Shown: positions 31,601-42,452 of the stretch, one piece after another
Position numbering within the stretch: the stretch's first letter is position 1
Layout: every line of letters starts with the position of its first letter
Assembly (NCBI GenBank): GCA_003284445.1
Contig: QBVH01000002.1
Span: 41,848-105,847, forward strand
Direction of reading: 5' to 3'
Length of the DNA stretch: 64,000 nt
From: Prochlorococcus sp. AG-311-D23
GTDB lineage: Bacteria > Cyanobacteriota > Cyanobacteriia > PCC-6307 > Cyanobiaceae
Notes under the pieces: generated by a model
Database searches by the model: none
What the model was told of the DNA's origin: nothing
Seen by the model: only the letters and a program-made list of their open reading frames with translations
Translations under genes and position numbers: made by a program

Positions 31601-32283
31601 TAGCTTCTAAATAATCTTGAATAAAGTTCACCATGCGATTGTTGTGCCATAATCGCGCCGACATCGCTAACCCAAATTTCTTTGGGATTCTGCTGCAATA
31701 AGTAACTTGCTTGAGATTTTATAAGTCTTAGGGATTTTTTTTGAAGCTGTTGAGCTTTTGTTGGCCCTAATGACAATAGTCTTAACGCTGCACTCAATTG
31801 ATTAGCTACCCAACTATATAAAAATCCTTCCACCAAATCAAGGTGAGGTATATCCCAGCAAACTCCGGCCCAAGCCCAAGCTATGGGCCATACAAATTTT
31901 TTTTCATTACCAGGAAGAGGATGATCTAGATCAATGAGAAGCTGTAATAGAGATTGACCCATTTGTATTTGTTGAGATCTGATATCTGGCGAATCCCTTA
32001 ATGAACCAAGCCAAGAATTCCACTCATCAATAATTAACTTATGTTGAACATCTTTATGATCACTCCAATTAACTAAATCTCTCATGATGTGAGAAATTGA
32101 GCTTGCCTCAATTGTTATCTGGCCTCGAGAGAGTTCACTTTCAATCCAATTGAAAAGTGTTGTCTCGTCAAATACTTTTTTATTTTGAGCAAGCCACTCC
32201 AATCCTTCGGAGTAACTAAAAGCACCAACTGGTAATGATGGGCTGATTAATTGTAAAAACTCAAGGTTCATAAACGTAATCAA
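31600..32283 (-). CDS. ureF: urease accessory protein UreF
   Basis: [22 protein letters not shown]. Confidence 0.93.
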   Translation of the reverse strand: MITFMNLEFLQLISPSLPVGAFSYSEGLEWLAQNKKVFDETTLFNWIESELSRGQITIEASSISHIMRDLVNWSDHKDVQHKLIIDEWNSWLGSLRDSPDIRSQQIQMGQSLLQLLIDLDHPLPGNEKKFVWPIAWAWAGVCWDIPHLDLVEGFLYSWVANQLSAALRLLSLGPTKAQQLQKKSLRLIKSQASYLLQQNPKEIWVSDVGAIMAQQSHGELYSRLFRS

Positions 32284-32291
32284 TCACATCC

Positions 32292-32732
32292 TTACTCATA
32301 AGCGCCTATCTCAGGAGAAAAAGGTCTATGGAAACGTTCTATTTCAAAGCCATGGCCTTTTAACATCTTTTTCATTACTACATCATTGAGTAAATATAAC
32401 TCTTTATCGTGCAACTCAATCTGAACATGTCTATTACCTAAATGATAAGCAGCTTTTAACAATTTCAATCTATTTCCTGAGCTAATTCTTATTACATCTT
32501 CGTGAGCGGCCACTATGCTTACAAAAACTTTTGAATTCTCACTTTTCAATACCTCTCCAGGAATCAAGCGACCTCCTCCTCTAGGCAAATTTAAAATAAC
32601 ATCAATTCCATCTAAAGTTGATCGTTTGCCTCTAAGCTGAGTCCTCTCTTTTGCAGACAAGGGAAGTAAAAGGCAATGTTTTATCACTTGAGCACTAATT
32701 CTCTCTGTGAGATAGATTAATTCCTGTGACAA
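32292..32732 (-). CDS. ureE: urease accessory protein UreE
   Basis: LPLSAKERTQLRGKRSTLDG, AYHLGNRHVQIEL. Confidence 0.9.
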   Translation of the reverse strand: MSQELIYLTERISAQVIKHCLLLPLSAKERTQLRGKRSTLDGIDVILNLPRGGGRLIPGEVLKSENSKVFVSIVAAHEDVIRISSGNRLKLLKAAYHLGNRHVQIELHDKELYLLNDVVMKKMLKGHGFEIERFHRPFSPEIGAYE

Positions 32733-32834
32733 GCTTAAATTCTTTATAGATCTAAATTTTATAGGTTATGCCTACCACATCAGACATTTATTATTTTCTC
32801 AAAACTAAATGAGCAAAAACGATAAAGCTATTCA

Positions 32835-33758
32835 ATGAAATCTCAATGGCATGGAACTTGTGATCTAAGGCTTTTCAAGAACTCAAGGTCTAACAATAAA
32901 GATATTGTCAAAACAATTCATCAAGCAAAATGTACTGCTCCATTAAAAATAATGAGAGTATTTAATGATAAAAAAGATGGGAGATGTGAAGTACCAATTC
33001 TCCATAGTGCTGGAGGAATTGTTGGAGGTGATCAACTCACAATAAATGTAAACGCCGAAGAAGATAGCATTGCCATATGTTCTTCGGTAGCAGCTCAAAA
33101 AGTTTATGGAAGTAGAGGCAGATCAAAATTAAATCCGCAAGGGAGCTGGGCAAATCAAAAATGTTGTTTTCAAATAAAAAAAAATTCTGACTTTGAGTGG
33201 ATTCCTCAAGAGTTAATTGTTTATCAGGGCGGTCTTTTTGAACAAAATATGACTGTTAGTCTTGATCCTTCTTCAAGCTTTTTATGTGTTGATTTGGTTC
33301 GCTTGGGACGAACTGCAGCAGAGGAACAACTTGGTAGTGGAGTATGGAGATCATCTTTGGAAATCTTTAGGGATCATAAGCAAGGAAAACATTATGAATT
33401 TAGTGATCGATTAGAACTATCTGGAGAGGCTCTAAAATCTATTCATGGCTTAGAACAGAAACCAGTATTTGGATCTTTAACTTGGATAACACCTAAAGAA
33501 ATAAAGCAAAAAGATTTGTCTCATTTGTTAGTCGAATGTCGACAACAAAGAGCTGGACTTGAGGGATTTATGACTTGTAGTCTTCTTGAAAATGGTATAT
33601 CAGCAAGATACACTGGCTCATCAACACAATCAGCTCGATTTTGGTTTTATAGAATTTGGAGTCTTACAAGAATTTTGAGAAAATTAAGCATGCCTGAATA
33701 CATGAGGATTTGGCCAATGCAAGAAAATCCATCAAGAGATGCAAAATGTCCATCATGA
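32835..33758 (+). CDS. ureD: urease accessory protein UreD
   Basis: LHSAGGIVGGDQLTINVNAEEDS, EWIPQELIVYQGGLFEQNM. Confidence 0.93.
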   Translation: MKSQWHGTCDLRLFKNSRSNNKDIVKTIHQAKCTAPLKIMRVFNDKKDGRCEVPILHSAGGIVGGDQLTINVNAEEDSIAICSSVAAQKVYGSRGRSKLNPQGSWANQKCCFQIKKNSDFEWIPQELIVYQGGLFEQNMTVSLDPSSSFLCVDLVRLGRTAAEEQLGSGVWRSSLEIFRDHKQGKHYEFSDRLELSGEALKSIHGLEQKPVFGSLTWITPKEIKQKDLSHLLVECRQQRAGLEGFMTCSLLENGISARYTGSSTQSARFWFYRIWSLTRILRKLSMPEYMRIWPMQENPSRDAKCPS

Positions 33759-33807
33759 ACTTTTAAGCATTTTTTTGATAGTAAAATTTATTTCTAACTA
33801 TTAAAAA

Positions 33808-34110
33808 ATGTACTTAAGCCCTCAAGAAAAAGACAAATTACTTGTAGTTACTGCTGCTCTTTTGGCAGAGCGAAGATTAAATAGAGGTTTGAAATTAAAT
33901 CATCCTGAAGCCGTTGCTTGGCTTAGCTTTCAAGTACTTGAAGGTGCTAGAGATGGAAAGAGTGTTTCAACCTTAATGAATGAGGGGACCACATGGTTAA
34001 CAAAAGAACAAGTCATGGAAGGTGTGCCAGAACTCATCAATGAAGTTCAAATAGAAGCTGTTTTTAAAGATGGAACGAAACTTGTAACACTTCATAATCC
34101 AATTAGCTAA
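33808..34110 (+). CDS. ureA: urease gamma subunit
   Basis: [35 protein letters not shown]. Confidence 0.97.
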   Translation: MYLSPQEKDKLLVVTAALLAERRLNRGLKLNHPEAVAWLSFQVLEGARDGKSVSTLMNEGTTWLTKEQVMEGVPELINEVQIEAVFKDGTKLVTLHNPIS

Positions 34111-34118
34111 CTACAATT

Positions 34119-34439
34119 ATGTCTTATTTAATTCCTGGAGAACTTATTCCCGAAGATGGTTTTATTGAACTAAATAAAGGAAGAGAAACCACAACTCTAA
34201 AAGTCGCTAACACCTCTGATCGACCTATACAAATTGGCTCTCATTATCATTTCTTTGAGTCCAATAAAGGTCTAGAATTTGATCGTAAAAAATCTCTTGG
34301 CAAAAGGTTAGACATTCCAGCCGGTACTGCTATCAGATTTGAGCCAGGTGATCAAAGAGAAGTTAATCTTGTTCCTTTTGCTGGTGACCGTAAAATTTTT
34401 GGGTTCAACGGACTTATAAACGATTCACTTCAACAATAA
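34119..34439 (+). CDS. ureB: urease beta subunit
   Basis: [27 protein letters not shown]. Confidence 0.97.
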   Translation: MSYLIPGELIPEDGFIELNKGRETTTLKVANTSDRPIQIGSHYHFFESNKGLEFDRKKSLGKRLDIPAGTAIRFEPGDQREVNLVPFAGDRKIFGFNGLINDSLQQ

Positions 34440-34440
34440 A

Positions 34441-36150
34441 ATGCCTTTCAAAATTTCTCGCCAAGCCTATGCAGAGACCTATGGTCCGACGAAAGGGGAT
34501 CGCATTAGACTTGCAGATACTGACTTAATACTCGAAGTTGAACAGGATCATACTCACTATGGAGACGAAGTTAAATTTGGTGGAGGGAAGGTCATTCGTG
34601 ATGGGATGGGACAATCACAACAAAGTAGAGACAATGGAGTAGTAGATACAGTTATCACAAATGCACTAATCTTGGATTGGTGGGGAATTGTCAAAGCTGA
34701 TATTGGCATTAAAAACGGAAAAATCTCAGGTATTGGAAAGGCTGGAAATCCGGATACTCAAGAAGGTGTCAACATTATTGTAGGAGCCAGCACAGAAGCA
34801 ATCGCAGGAGAAGGAAGCATTATTACTGCAGGAGCTATTGATAGTCATATTCATTTCATCTGTCCACAACAAATAGAAACTGCTTTAGCTAGTGGGGTTA
34901 CGACAATGCTCGGAGGGGGGACAGGCCCAGCAACAGGCACTAATGCAACGACATGTACACCAGGAGCATTCCATATCTCAAGAATGCTGCAATCTGCAGA
35001 GGGCTTTCCTGTCAATCTGGGATTCTTTGGGAAAGGCAATGCAACTAACAAAGCAGCATTAGAGGAACAAGTAAGAGCAGGTGCTTGTGGGTTAAAACTT
35101 CATGAAGACTGGGGAACAACACCTGCCTGTATTGATTCCTGCCTAAGTGTTGCAGATCAATTAGACGTACAAGTTTGTATTCACACAGACACCCTAAACG
35201 AAGCTGGTTTTGTTGAAGATACAATTCAGGCAATAAAAGGGAGAACAATTCATACCTTCCATACAGAAGGAGCTGGAGGTGGTCATGCTCCAGACATTAT
35301 CAAAATTTGTAGAGAGTCAAATGTGATTCCCAGCAGTACAAATCCAACTAGGCCTTTCACTCTAAATACTCTTGAAGAGCATTTAGACATGTTGATGGTT
35401 TGTCATCATTTGGATCCCAAAATTCCAGAGGATGTTGCATTTGCTGAGTCAAGAATACGTCGTGAAACTATTGCCGCCGAAGACATACTCCACGATTTAG
35501 GAGCCTTTTCTATTATTGCTAGTGACTCCCAGGCCATGGGTAGAGTTGGGGAGGTTATTAGCCGGACTTTTCAAACTGCTCACAAAATGAAAGTTCAAAG
35601 AGGAGCTTTACCAGAGGATAATCAAAGAAATGATAATCATCGCCTGAAAAGATATATCTCAAAGGTAACTATTAATCCAGCGATAGCTCATGGAATCAGT
35701 GGTCATGTTGGTTCTGTAGAAGTTGGCAAACTAGCAGACTTAGTCCTTTGGAAGCCTGGCTTTTTTGGAGTCAAACCTGACTTAGTAGTTAAAGGAGGAT
35801 GTATAGCATGGGCTCAAATGGGAGATGCAAATGCCTCCATTCCTACACCACAACCAGTCCATGGTCGTCCAATGTTTTCTTCCTTTGGAAAGGCAATAAA
35901 TCCTACATGCCTGACTTTCTTAAGCAAGAGTGCAATAGATGCTGGAGTCCCTGAACGACTAAAATTGGAACGCTCTTATGCTCCCGTTAAAGACACAAGA
36001 AAAATATCTAAAAAATCAATGAAGCTAAATGATGCAAGACCCAAAATCGAAGTAGACCCTCAAACATATGAAGTTTTTGCAAACGGAGAGCTTTTGACTT
36101 GTGAACCAGCTGAATCACTACCACTTGCTCAAAGATATCTATTGCTTTAA
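34441..36150 (+). CDS. ureC: urease alpha subunit
   Basis: [61 protein letters not shown]. Confidence 0.98.
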   Translation: MPFKISRQAYAETYGPTKGDRIRLADTDLILEVEQDHTHYGDEVKFGGGKVIRDGMGQSQQSRDNGVVDTVITNALILDWWGIVKADIGIKNGKISGIGKAGNPDTQEGVNIIVGASTEAIAGEGSIITAGAIDSHIHFICPQQIETALASGVTTMLGGGTGPATGTNATTCTPGAFHISRMLQSAEGFPVNLGFFGKGNATNKAALEEQVRAGACGLKLHEDWGTTPACIDSCLSVADQLDVQVCIHTDTLNEAGFVEDTIQAIKGRTIHTFHTEGAGGGHAPDIIKICRESNVIPSSTNPTRPFTLNTLEEHLDMLMVCHHLDPKIPEDVAFAESRIRRETIAAEDILHDLGAFSIIASDSQAMGRVGEVISRTFQTAHKMKVQRGALPEDNQRNDNHRLKRYISKVTINPAIAHGISGHVGSVEVGKLADLVLWKPGFFGVKPDLVVKGGCIAWAQMGDANASIPTPQPVHGRPMFSSFGKAINPTCLTFLSKSAIDAGVPERLKLERSYAPVKDTRKISKKSMKLNDARPKIEVDPQTYEVFANGELLTCEPAESLPLAQRYLLL

Positions 36151-36173
36151 TTGATATTAAGTTTGAAAAGATC

Positions 36174-36401
36174 TTAGGCTACCAGCGAATCTTCCTTACT
36201 AGAAGCAGTTATTCGAAGGCGTTCTTCTAAATTTGGTCCATATGACTCTATACCCCAAATTTCCAACTGCGAACCATCTGGTGCCATAGATGAGAATACT
36301 TCTTGAGGGAAAATAGCTCGTTCTAGAAAAAATCTATCCGGTCCAATGCATTTAAGTATGACCATGCTAGAAGTGATGTTTCTGTAAGAGAAATCGACCA
36401 T
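36174..36401 (-). CDS. DUF1830-like protein
   Basis: YRNITSSMVILKCIG..FFLERAIFPQEVFSSMAPDGSQLEIW resembles the cyanobacterial DUF1830 pattern. Confidence 0.6.
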   Translation of the reverse strand: MVDFSYRNITSSMVILKCIGPDRFFLERAIFPQEVFSSMAPDGSQLEIWGIESYGPNLEERLRITASSKEDSLVA

Positions 36402-36578
36402 AACCTACAATTTTTTTTTGAAATTAAAACAAATAAACAAAAAAGTATTTGTAATTTTTTATACAAAAGATATAGACAAAAATATAAACTTTTTCTTAAT
36501 ATGTCCAAATCAAAAGTCCCCTTTAAGATCAATTAGTTATAAAAAATGCAAAAATTCATGATCTCCACAGCAACTTGA

Positions 36579-36737
36579 TTGAGAATAAAAAACATACTAT
36601 TTCGACTAGAAACTAATCAATTAGTTAAACTAAAAGAAAGGATTTTCCTTAATAAATTTCCTCATATTTCTCCTTTGATTGCAGCATGGATTGCATCTGC
36701 ACTAGGATTAGAGGCTAGTGCTATAGATAGTGAATAG
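36579..36737 (+). CDS. candidate TTG-start micro-ORF, 52 aa
   Basis: MRIKNILFRLETNQLVKLKERIFLNKFPHISPLIAAWIASALGLEASAIDSE*; amphipathic/hydrophobic centre. Confidence 0.35.
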   Translation: MRIKNILFRLETNQLVKLKERIFLNKFPHISPLIAAWIASALGLEASAIDSE

Positions 36738-36965
36738 TTATTAAAACCATGGAAACCAAGTTTTCAATGAGATAGTTGATTAGCAATAAAAGCTATCCAT
36801 AATAATAAATATTCCAACAATTATAATTCAATTAAAATGATAACCAGGAATAATTCAAAAAAGTATCCAAAAATACAAAATAATTCTTAGCAATGTAACA
36901 ACTAATACACCAAATCAAACTACTAATTAGGAAAATAAATTGCTCTTAATTTGTGTGAGGACACA

Positions 36966-37976
36966 ATGAAGCTTTTCCAACATTTACTGGTAGCTCCTGC
37001 TGCATTGAGCCTAATGGCTCCAGTTGCAGTTAATGCAGATACTGCATTTTCATCAACCACATCTCTTTCTGGTGGTGCTGTTTTTACTATCGGTTCTGTT
37101 TCCGATGGAGGAACAACTGATACGGAAGAAGAACTCTATATGCAATATGGATATGGACTTGACGTAACTTCCAGTTTTACTGGGGAAGATATGCTCTACA
37201 TGGGCATGGAAACTGGGAATGCTAGTGGTCCATTAGCAAGCATGGACAGCTCAGTCGGCGGTACTGGTGCTATTACATTGCATTCTTTGTATTATGCCTT
37301 TCCTGTTGGCGATCTTTCCGTAACTGCTGGACCATTACTTGATCAAGACGATGTTGTTGCTGCAACAACTTCTGCGTATTCAGACGCTTTCAGACTAGGT
37401 AGCATGCCTTATTCTTTGGCTGGTAACGAAACTGGTCCTGGAGTTGGTGTTGCTTACTCTAATGACAACGGTGTAGTTGCTTCTGTTAGCTTCGTTTCTG
37501 TTGGAGGCTCTGATTCAACAGTAGGAATCGGCGCTGACGATGGAGATGATGTTTCCACTTTCACTCTTGGCTATGATGGCGACGGCTTTGGTGGCGGACT
37601 TGTAATCGCTTCTAATGACGGTGAAGCGGGAACAAATGGATACGACACATTTGGTGGCGGTATCTATTACAGCCCTGAGTCAGTCCCTGCGACAATAAGC
37701 GTTGCTTATGACACACAAGATCCAGAAACGGGTGCTGATGCAACTGATTTGTTCGTTGGTATTGATTACGAAGTTGGTCCTGGAACATTGAGTGCTGCTT
37801 ATAATTCAACTGATATTGATGGTAGTGATTCTGAAGATTCAACAGGATTTGAAGTTTCTTACAGCTACGGACTTAATGACTATGTCTCAGTAACAGCTGG
37901 ATTCTTTACTGTTGAAGATACAAGTACTGGTGATGACGACACTGGGGTAGTTGCTGAAACTTATTTCAGCTTCTAA
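36966..37976 (+). CDS. outer membrane porin-like protein
   Basis: Signal MKLFQHLLVAPAALSLMAPVAVNA followed by Gly/Asp-rich alternating beta-strand pattern ending in aromatic ETYFSF; internal ATG at 36966 preferred over track start 36951. Confidence 0.8.
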   Translation: MKLFQHLLVAPAALSLMAPVAVNADTAFSSTTSLSGGAVFTIGSVSDGGTTDTEEELYMQYGYGLDVTSSFTGEDMLYMGMETGNASGPLASMDSSVGGTGAITLHSLYYAFPVGDLSVTAGPLLDQDDVVAATTSAYSDAFRLGSMPYSLAGNETGPGVGVAYSNDNGVVASVSFVSVGGSDSTVGIGADDGDDVSTFTLGYDGDGFGGGLVIASNDGEAGTNGYDTFGGGIYYSPESVPATISVAYDTQDPETGADATDLFVGIDYEVGPGTLSAAYNSTDIDGSDSEDSTGFEVSYSYGLNDYVSVTAGFFTVEDTSTGDDDTGVVAETYFSF

Positions 37977-37995
37977 ACCTTAAAGTTTTATCCAA

Positions 37996-38027
37996 AAAAA
38001 GCCTCCTAATAAAATAGGAGGCTTTTT
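37996..38027. terminator. Rho-independent terminator after porin
   Basis: AAAAAGCCTCCTA-ATAAAA-TAGGAGGCTTTTT, 13-bp perfect stem. Confidence 0.9.
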
Positions 38028-38081
38028 AATGAATACAAAAATTAATTTCAATTTTTAAGTTATCAAGAAAGACTAATTTTA

Positions 38082-38216
38082 TTAAATTGATTTATTATTT
38101 TCTTTTTGAAAATTTTTTAATTTAATCAACCCTTCATAAGGGTCAAGTTTCTTTAACCTAATCATATCTTCATAAGGATCGGGAATACTCTGATAATTTT
38201 TTTTAGTTTTTCTCAT
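38082..38216 (-). CDS. small ORF, 44 aa, with internal tandem motif
   Basis: MRKTKKNYQSIPDPYEDMIRLKKLDPYEGLIKLKNFQKENNKSI*. Confidence 0.5.
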   Translation of the reverse strand: MRKTKKNYQSIPDPYEDMIRLKKLDPYEGLIKLKNFQKENNKSI

Positions 38217-38257
38217 TTCTTTTTCATTGATAAACAAGTGAATTCTATTTTCTTTAT

Positions 38258-38527
38258 TTATGCCGCAATATCAGACTTTAAATGCCTATCACGGCTTCCT
38301 TTAAACCACCTCATTTGATGAGTCATACGATGTCCATTAGGATATAAGTAATTAAGTTTTTCAATTGAGACAACCTTTTCATTTCTATTAACTATTTCTT
38401 GTGAATTATCATTATGATTTTGATTTGATTCCATAATTAATAAGCTAGATAAGCTATTTAAAACATCTAATTTATGGATTGATGTCCATGTTGAACAAAG
38501 TGACGATTCCAAAACGAAATAGTCCAA
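38258..38527 (-). CDS. small hypothetical protein (true start probably internal, MESNQNHND...)
   Basis: VVSIEKLNYLYPNGHRMTHQMRWFKGSRDRHLKSDIAA. Confidence 0.45.
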   Translation of the reverse strand: MDYFVLESSLCSTWTSIHKLDVLNSLSSLLIMESNQNHNDNSQEIVNRNEKVVSIEKLNYLYPNGHRMTHQMRWFKGSRDRHLKSDIAA

Positions 38528-38599
38528 AAAGAATATTTACTTTCTCAGATTATTTTTAAAATCAGTTGTTCATTCAAGTTGATATTTTAATGTATTTAA

Positions 38600-38627
38600 A
38601 AAAGCAGCTCAGTGAGCTGCTTTTTTA
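38600..38627. terminator. bidirectional Rho-independent-type terminator
   Basis: AAAAGCAGCTCA / TGAGCTGCTTTT with flanking A and T tracts. Confidence 0.8.
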
Positions 38628-38655
38628 AATAAAGTCAATTTTAATTGTTTGGAGC

Positions 38656-38928
38656 TTAAAAATACTTAAAAGGAAAAAATATCTTATCAGGTCCTGCAAG
38701 CATTACTGAAGCAGCAATAAGAGCAGTAACTACTTGAACACCAATAAATTGTTTTTGAAGGTACTTATAAGATCCTGTTTCAGAAAGCTCAACTGATGGT
38801 TCATTCTCAGGCAATCCATAATAATAAATTTGAGAGATCTGAAAAAAAATAACTAAACCAGCAATTGCAGCTAAAGGATTAAATCCACCAAATGTGATTG
38901 TAGAAAAAGGGATTGTTGAGTAAAGCAT
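38656..38928 (-). CDS. small membrane protein, hypothetical
   Basis: MLYSTIPFSTITFGGFNPLAAIAGLVIFFQISQIYYYG...; hydrophobic segments. Confidence 0.6.
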   Translation of the reverse strand: MLYSTIPFSTITFGGFNPLAAIAGLVIFFQISQIYYYGLPENEPSVELSETGSYKYLQKQFIGVQVVTALIAASVMLAGPDKIFFPFKYF

Positions 38929-39089
38929 TAAAAAAGCATCGCTCTTAACTTCTAATCATTACAGCATCAATTTGAGGAAATGGTTTAATCGCTAATAGAC
39001 TGAAATCTAAAATTAATTAAAGTTCTCAACAACCATTAATCAAGAGGATGAAAATTTTGATAATGCTTAAAAAAACTTTCCAAAACTAA

Positions 39090-39338
39090 TTAATTGTTTT
39101 TGGGTCTGGCTTTTGTAACCCTGATAGCCCTACCCATCCATTCCACATCTTGAAGATCATCGATTGCTTTTTGTTCTTGAGCATCGTCGCCCATATCAAC
39201 AAAAGCGAAACCTCTTTTTCTCCCAGTCTCCCTTTCTAATGGCAGCTTGCAATTAGTGACTTCACCATAACTGCTAAACACACCAACAATATCATCAACC
39301 TCAGCATCAAACGAGAGATTCCCGATGTAAATAGTCAT
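39090..39338 (-). CDS. RRM-type RNA-binding protein
   Basis: IYIGNLSFDAEVDDIVGVFSSYGEV..RGFAFVDM: RNP-2 and RNP-1 motifs. Confidence 0.93.
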   Translation of the reverse strand: MTIYIGNLSFDAEVDDIVGVFSSYGEVTNCKLPLERETGRKRGFAFVDMGDDAQEQKAIDDLQDVEWMGRAIRVTKARPKNN

Positions 39339-39532
39339 TGGATAACGGACCTATGAAGTAACAATGAATGGTCCGAAAAGGAAAAAACCTCAATAATTTG
39401 GCTAATAAGCAAAACTTGAAGAAAGCTATTTGGATAATTCAGGATATATTCTAGATCTTTTTACCCCAAAAAGGTCAAAACAAAAATTTGCTTTATCGTC
39501 CTGTAAAATATTTATAACATTTTTTTATTTTT

Positions 39533-39709
39533 TTGACTCAAGTAACTGTTGGAGAAAACGAAGGCATTGAATCAGCACTTCGCCGTTTTAAACGTCAAGT
39601 TTCCAAAGCCGGCATCTTTGGAGAGTTAAAGCGCCTCCGTCATCATGAAACACCTGTAGAAAAATATAAACGTAAACTCCAACAAAGACGTAGAAGCAGA
39701 AGAAGATAA
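39533..39709 (+). CDS. rpsU: 30S ribosomal protein S21 (TTG start; missing from ORF track)
   Basis: [58 protein letters not shown]. Confidence 0.93.
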   Translation: MTQVTVGENEGIESALRRFKRQVSKAGIFGELKRLRHHETPVEKYKRKLQQRRRSRRR

Positions 39710-39763
39710 AAAATCAAAGAAATTTTCAAACTCAAATTTCAAGCCTCGTATTAACTTGATCAA

Positions 39764-39988
39764 ATGGAAAGAGAAAACTGTTGGGTTTGGTTTAAAGGTT
39801 CACTTAAAGAAGGAGGAGCCTGGAAAGGTGGTTTTACCTACAAAAAAGATGAGAATCCAGGCGTTCTTATTAAAAACCCTGGTTATGTTCAATGTCGTGT
39901 TCCTGATTGGCGCATAATGACTACAGAGCCAGTTGATAAATACAAAGGACCCACAATACCTGAAAACTCAGTTTGGAAAATTTTATGA
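39764..39988 (+). CDS. small hypothetical protein
   Basis: MERENCWVWFKGSLKEGGAWKGGFTYKKDENPGVLIKNPGYVQCRVPDWRIMTTEP... Confidence 0.6.
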   Translation: MERENCWVWFKGSLKEGGAWKGGFTYKKDENPGVLIKNPGYVQCRVPDWRIMTTEPVDKYKGPTIPENSVWKIL

Positions 39989-40035
39989 ATTTAATAATTT
40001 TCTAAATAATTATTTTTACTTTGATTTCTTTATTC

Positions 40036-40548
40036 TTAATTAGCTTTAACGATAGGAGCTAAATACTTAACAACAGCTGGAGTGATTAATAAAACGGCTA
40101 TTAATCTAAATGCATGAATTGCTGCTACTGCAGCTCCCACTCCAAGTTCTGCTCCAACGAGGCTCATCCCGAGTGTTCCTCCAGGAGCAGATCCTAGTAA
40201 AGCTATTAAAGGATCAATGCCAAATAGACGAACTACTAAAAATCCAACTACAAGCCCAGTTAGAATTAAAGTTATCGTAATTAAGATGGCTGGCTTCCAA
40301 AGAGTTTCTAACTCTGCAAGAGTATCTCTATTAATACCAGTACCAATAACAGTCCCTACACCAATACCAAGCAAAGTTTTTGTACCTGCAGGCCATTGAG
40401 CAGGTTCGAATTGACCACTTATGCTTAAGCATCCTGCTGCCAAAATCGAGCCTAGAAGAGGTGCTGCAGGGATGCCGCTTAGAAGCATCAAACCTCCGAG
40501 AGCAGCTCCACTTAGAATGTATATGATCAAAGTCATCGGATGATTCAT
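40036..40548 (-). CDS. AbrB-family membrane protein (half-length)
   Basis: LLSGIPAAPLLGSILAAG...GSAPGGTLGMSLVGAELGVG...HAFRLIAVLLITPAVVK. Confidence 0.75.
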   Translation of the reverse strand: MNHPMTLIIYILSGAALGGLMLLSGIPAAPLLGSILAAGCLSISGQFEPAQWPAGTKTLLGIGVGTVIGTGINRDTLAELETLWKPAILITITLILTGLVVGFLVVRLFGIDPLIALLGSAPGGTLGMSLVGAELGVGAAVAAIHAFRLIAVLLITPAVVKYLAPIVKAN

Positions 40549-40835
40549 GATCCAAGCATTAAATCTATGTGGTCAGTCTGATCTATTTTTTGTTTTTTAA
40601 ACGAATTAGTCAATATCAATTGAAAAAGCCTCTCAAAAAACTTTGCCTTTCAATAAAATTATTAGATTACTCTATTCAAAAAACACGAAAAAGGCCTCTG
40701 CATCTAAGTTTTGAAAAGATTTGGAATGGAATTAAATTTTCTTCCTTTTAACTATTAATCTAATTTTCAATCAAAAAGGTCAACATATTGTTAGTGTTTA
40801 TCTCTAATTGATTATTTTAGTTATCAACAGATGTC

Positions 40836-42452
40836 GTGATGAAAGCAAATTTGACTTCTGAATTAAAACTGATTGGGCCTAAATCAGAGGTTAAAATCTT
40901 GTATATCAGACTGCCTTGTAATCCTATTTTTCCAATTGGACCAATTTATTTAGCTGATCATGTTCATAAATGCTTTCCAAAGATTCAACAATTAATTCTA
41001 GATTTAGCTTCATTACCCATTTTAGATGTAGAAAGAATACTATTAAATAGTATAAAAAGTTTTAAACCTACGCTATTAGTTTTTTCATGGAGAGATATAC
41101 AAATTTATGCCCCTGTAGATGGAAGAGGAGGAAATCCATTACAAAACTCATTTGAAGTTTTTTATGCTCGCAATCCCCTCAAAAAAATTCGAGGTGCTTT
41201 AGGTGGTTTTCAACTATTAAAAAGTCATTATGGAGAAATATGGAGAAACCAAAGATTAGTTAAAAAGGGTTTAAAATGTGCAAAGAGATATAAACCAAAT
41301 GCTAATGTTATATTAGGCGGTGGTGCTGTCAGTGTTTTTTATAATCAATTAAAAAAGTCACTTCCTAAAGGTACTATTATATCACTTGGGGAAGGAGAAT
41401 TATTAATAGAAAAATTAATAAGAAAGGAATCAATTTCAGATGAAAGATGTTTCGTAGTTGGTGATTCTCCTAGAGAAAAACTAATTCATGAGAAACCAAA
41501 TAATCTAATCAAAACAGCATGTGATTATGCCTATATTCAATCTATCTGGCCTGAGTTTAAATGGTACTTAGATGGAGGGGATTTTTATATTGGAGTTCAA
41601 ACTAAAAGAGGTTGCCCTCACAACTGTTGTTATTGTATTTACACAGTAATTGAAGGTAAAAAAGTAAGAATTAATCCAGTCAGTGAGGTAATCAAAGAGA
41701 TCAAACAACTCTACAACCTTGGAGTTCGTGGCTTTTGGTTTACCGATGCTCAATTCATACCATCAAGAGGACACATTCAAAATGCTAAAGACATTCTTCA
41801 AGCTATTTACAATGAAGGATTACATGATATTCATTGGGCCGCTTACATTCGAGCAGACAATTTAGATGAAGAATTAGCTGAATTAATGGTTAAAACAGGC
41901 ATGAGTTATTTCGAAATTGGCATAACTTCTGGATCCCAAGAACTTGTAAGAAAGATGCGAATGGGGTACAACTTAAAAACAGTATTGAAAAATTGCGAAC
42001 TTTTAGCAAAAGCAGGTTTTAAAGCTCAGGTCTCGGTAAATTACTCATTCAATGTCATAGACGAACGTCCAGAAACAATAAGACAAACAGTTGCTTACCA
42101 TAGAGAATTAGAGAAAATTTTTGGCGCTGATATTGTTGAGCCTTCTATATTTTTTATTGGACTTCAACCTCATACGTTATTAGAAGAGTACGGCCTGAAA
42201 AAAGGTTTATTAAAACCTGGATATAACCCTATGAGTTTAATGCCTTGGACCGCGAGGAAACTCCTCTGGAATCCAGAGCCTATGGGCAAGGAATTTGGAA
42301 GAATTTGCTTGGAGGCTTTTGATACAAATCCAAGTGATTTCGGTAGAACAGTCATGAATTTATTAGAGAGAAATTATGGAATTTCATCTTTAAACGATGC
42401 ATTAACTGTGGAAGTTAAAAATCGTCCCGTTCTTGCGAAAAGTCTTCGTTGA
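40836..42452 (+). CDS. B12-binding-domain radical SAM protein (possibly the cyanobacterial PSII high-light-acclimation radical SAM family)
   Basis: RGCPHNCCYCIYTVIEGKKVR CxxxCxxC; LLVFSWRDIQIYAPVDGRGGNPLQNSFE; LGGGAVSVFY. Confidence 0.88.
   Translation: MMKANLTSELKLIGPKSEVKILYIRLPCNPIFPIGPIYLADHVHKCFPKIQQLILDLASLPILDVERILLNSIKSFKPTLLVFSWRDIQIYAPVDGRGGNPLQNSFEVFYARNPLKKIRGALGGFQLLKSHYGEIWRNQRLVKKGLKCAKRYKPNANVILGGGAVSVFYNQLKKSLPKGTIISLGEGELLIEKLIRKESISDERCFVVGDSPREKLIHEKPNNLIKTACDYAYIQSIWPEFKWYLDGGDFYIGVQTKRGCPHNCCYCIYTVIEGKKVRINPVSEVIKEIKQLYNLGVRGFWFTDAQFIPSRGHIQNAKDILQAIYNEGLHDIHWAAYIRADNLDEELAELMVKTGMSYFEIGITSGSQELVRKMRMGYNLKTVLKNCELLAKAGFKAQVSVNYSFNVIDERPETIRQTVAYHRELEKIFGADIVEPSIFFIGLQPHTLLEEYGLKKGLLKPGYNPMSLMPWTARKLLWNPEPMGKEFGRICLEAFDTNPSDFGRTVMNLLERNYGISSLNDALTVEVKNRPVLAKSLR

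Noticed and set aside
32733-32834. Possible NtcA site in the ureE-ureD divergent promoter (GGTTATGCCTACC)
   Set aside because: Does not fit GTA-N8-TAC.
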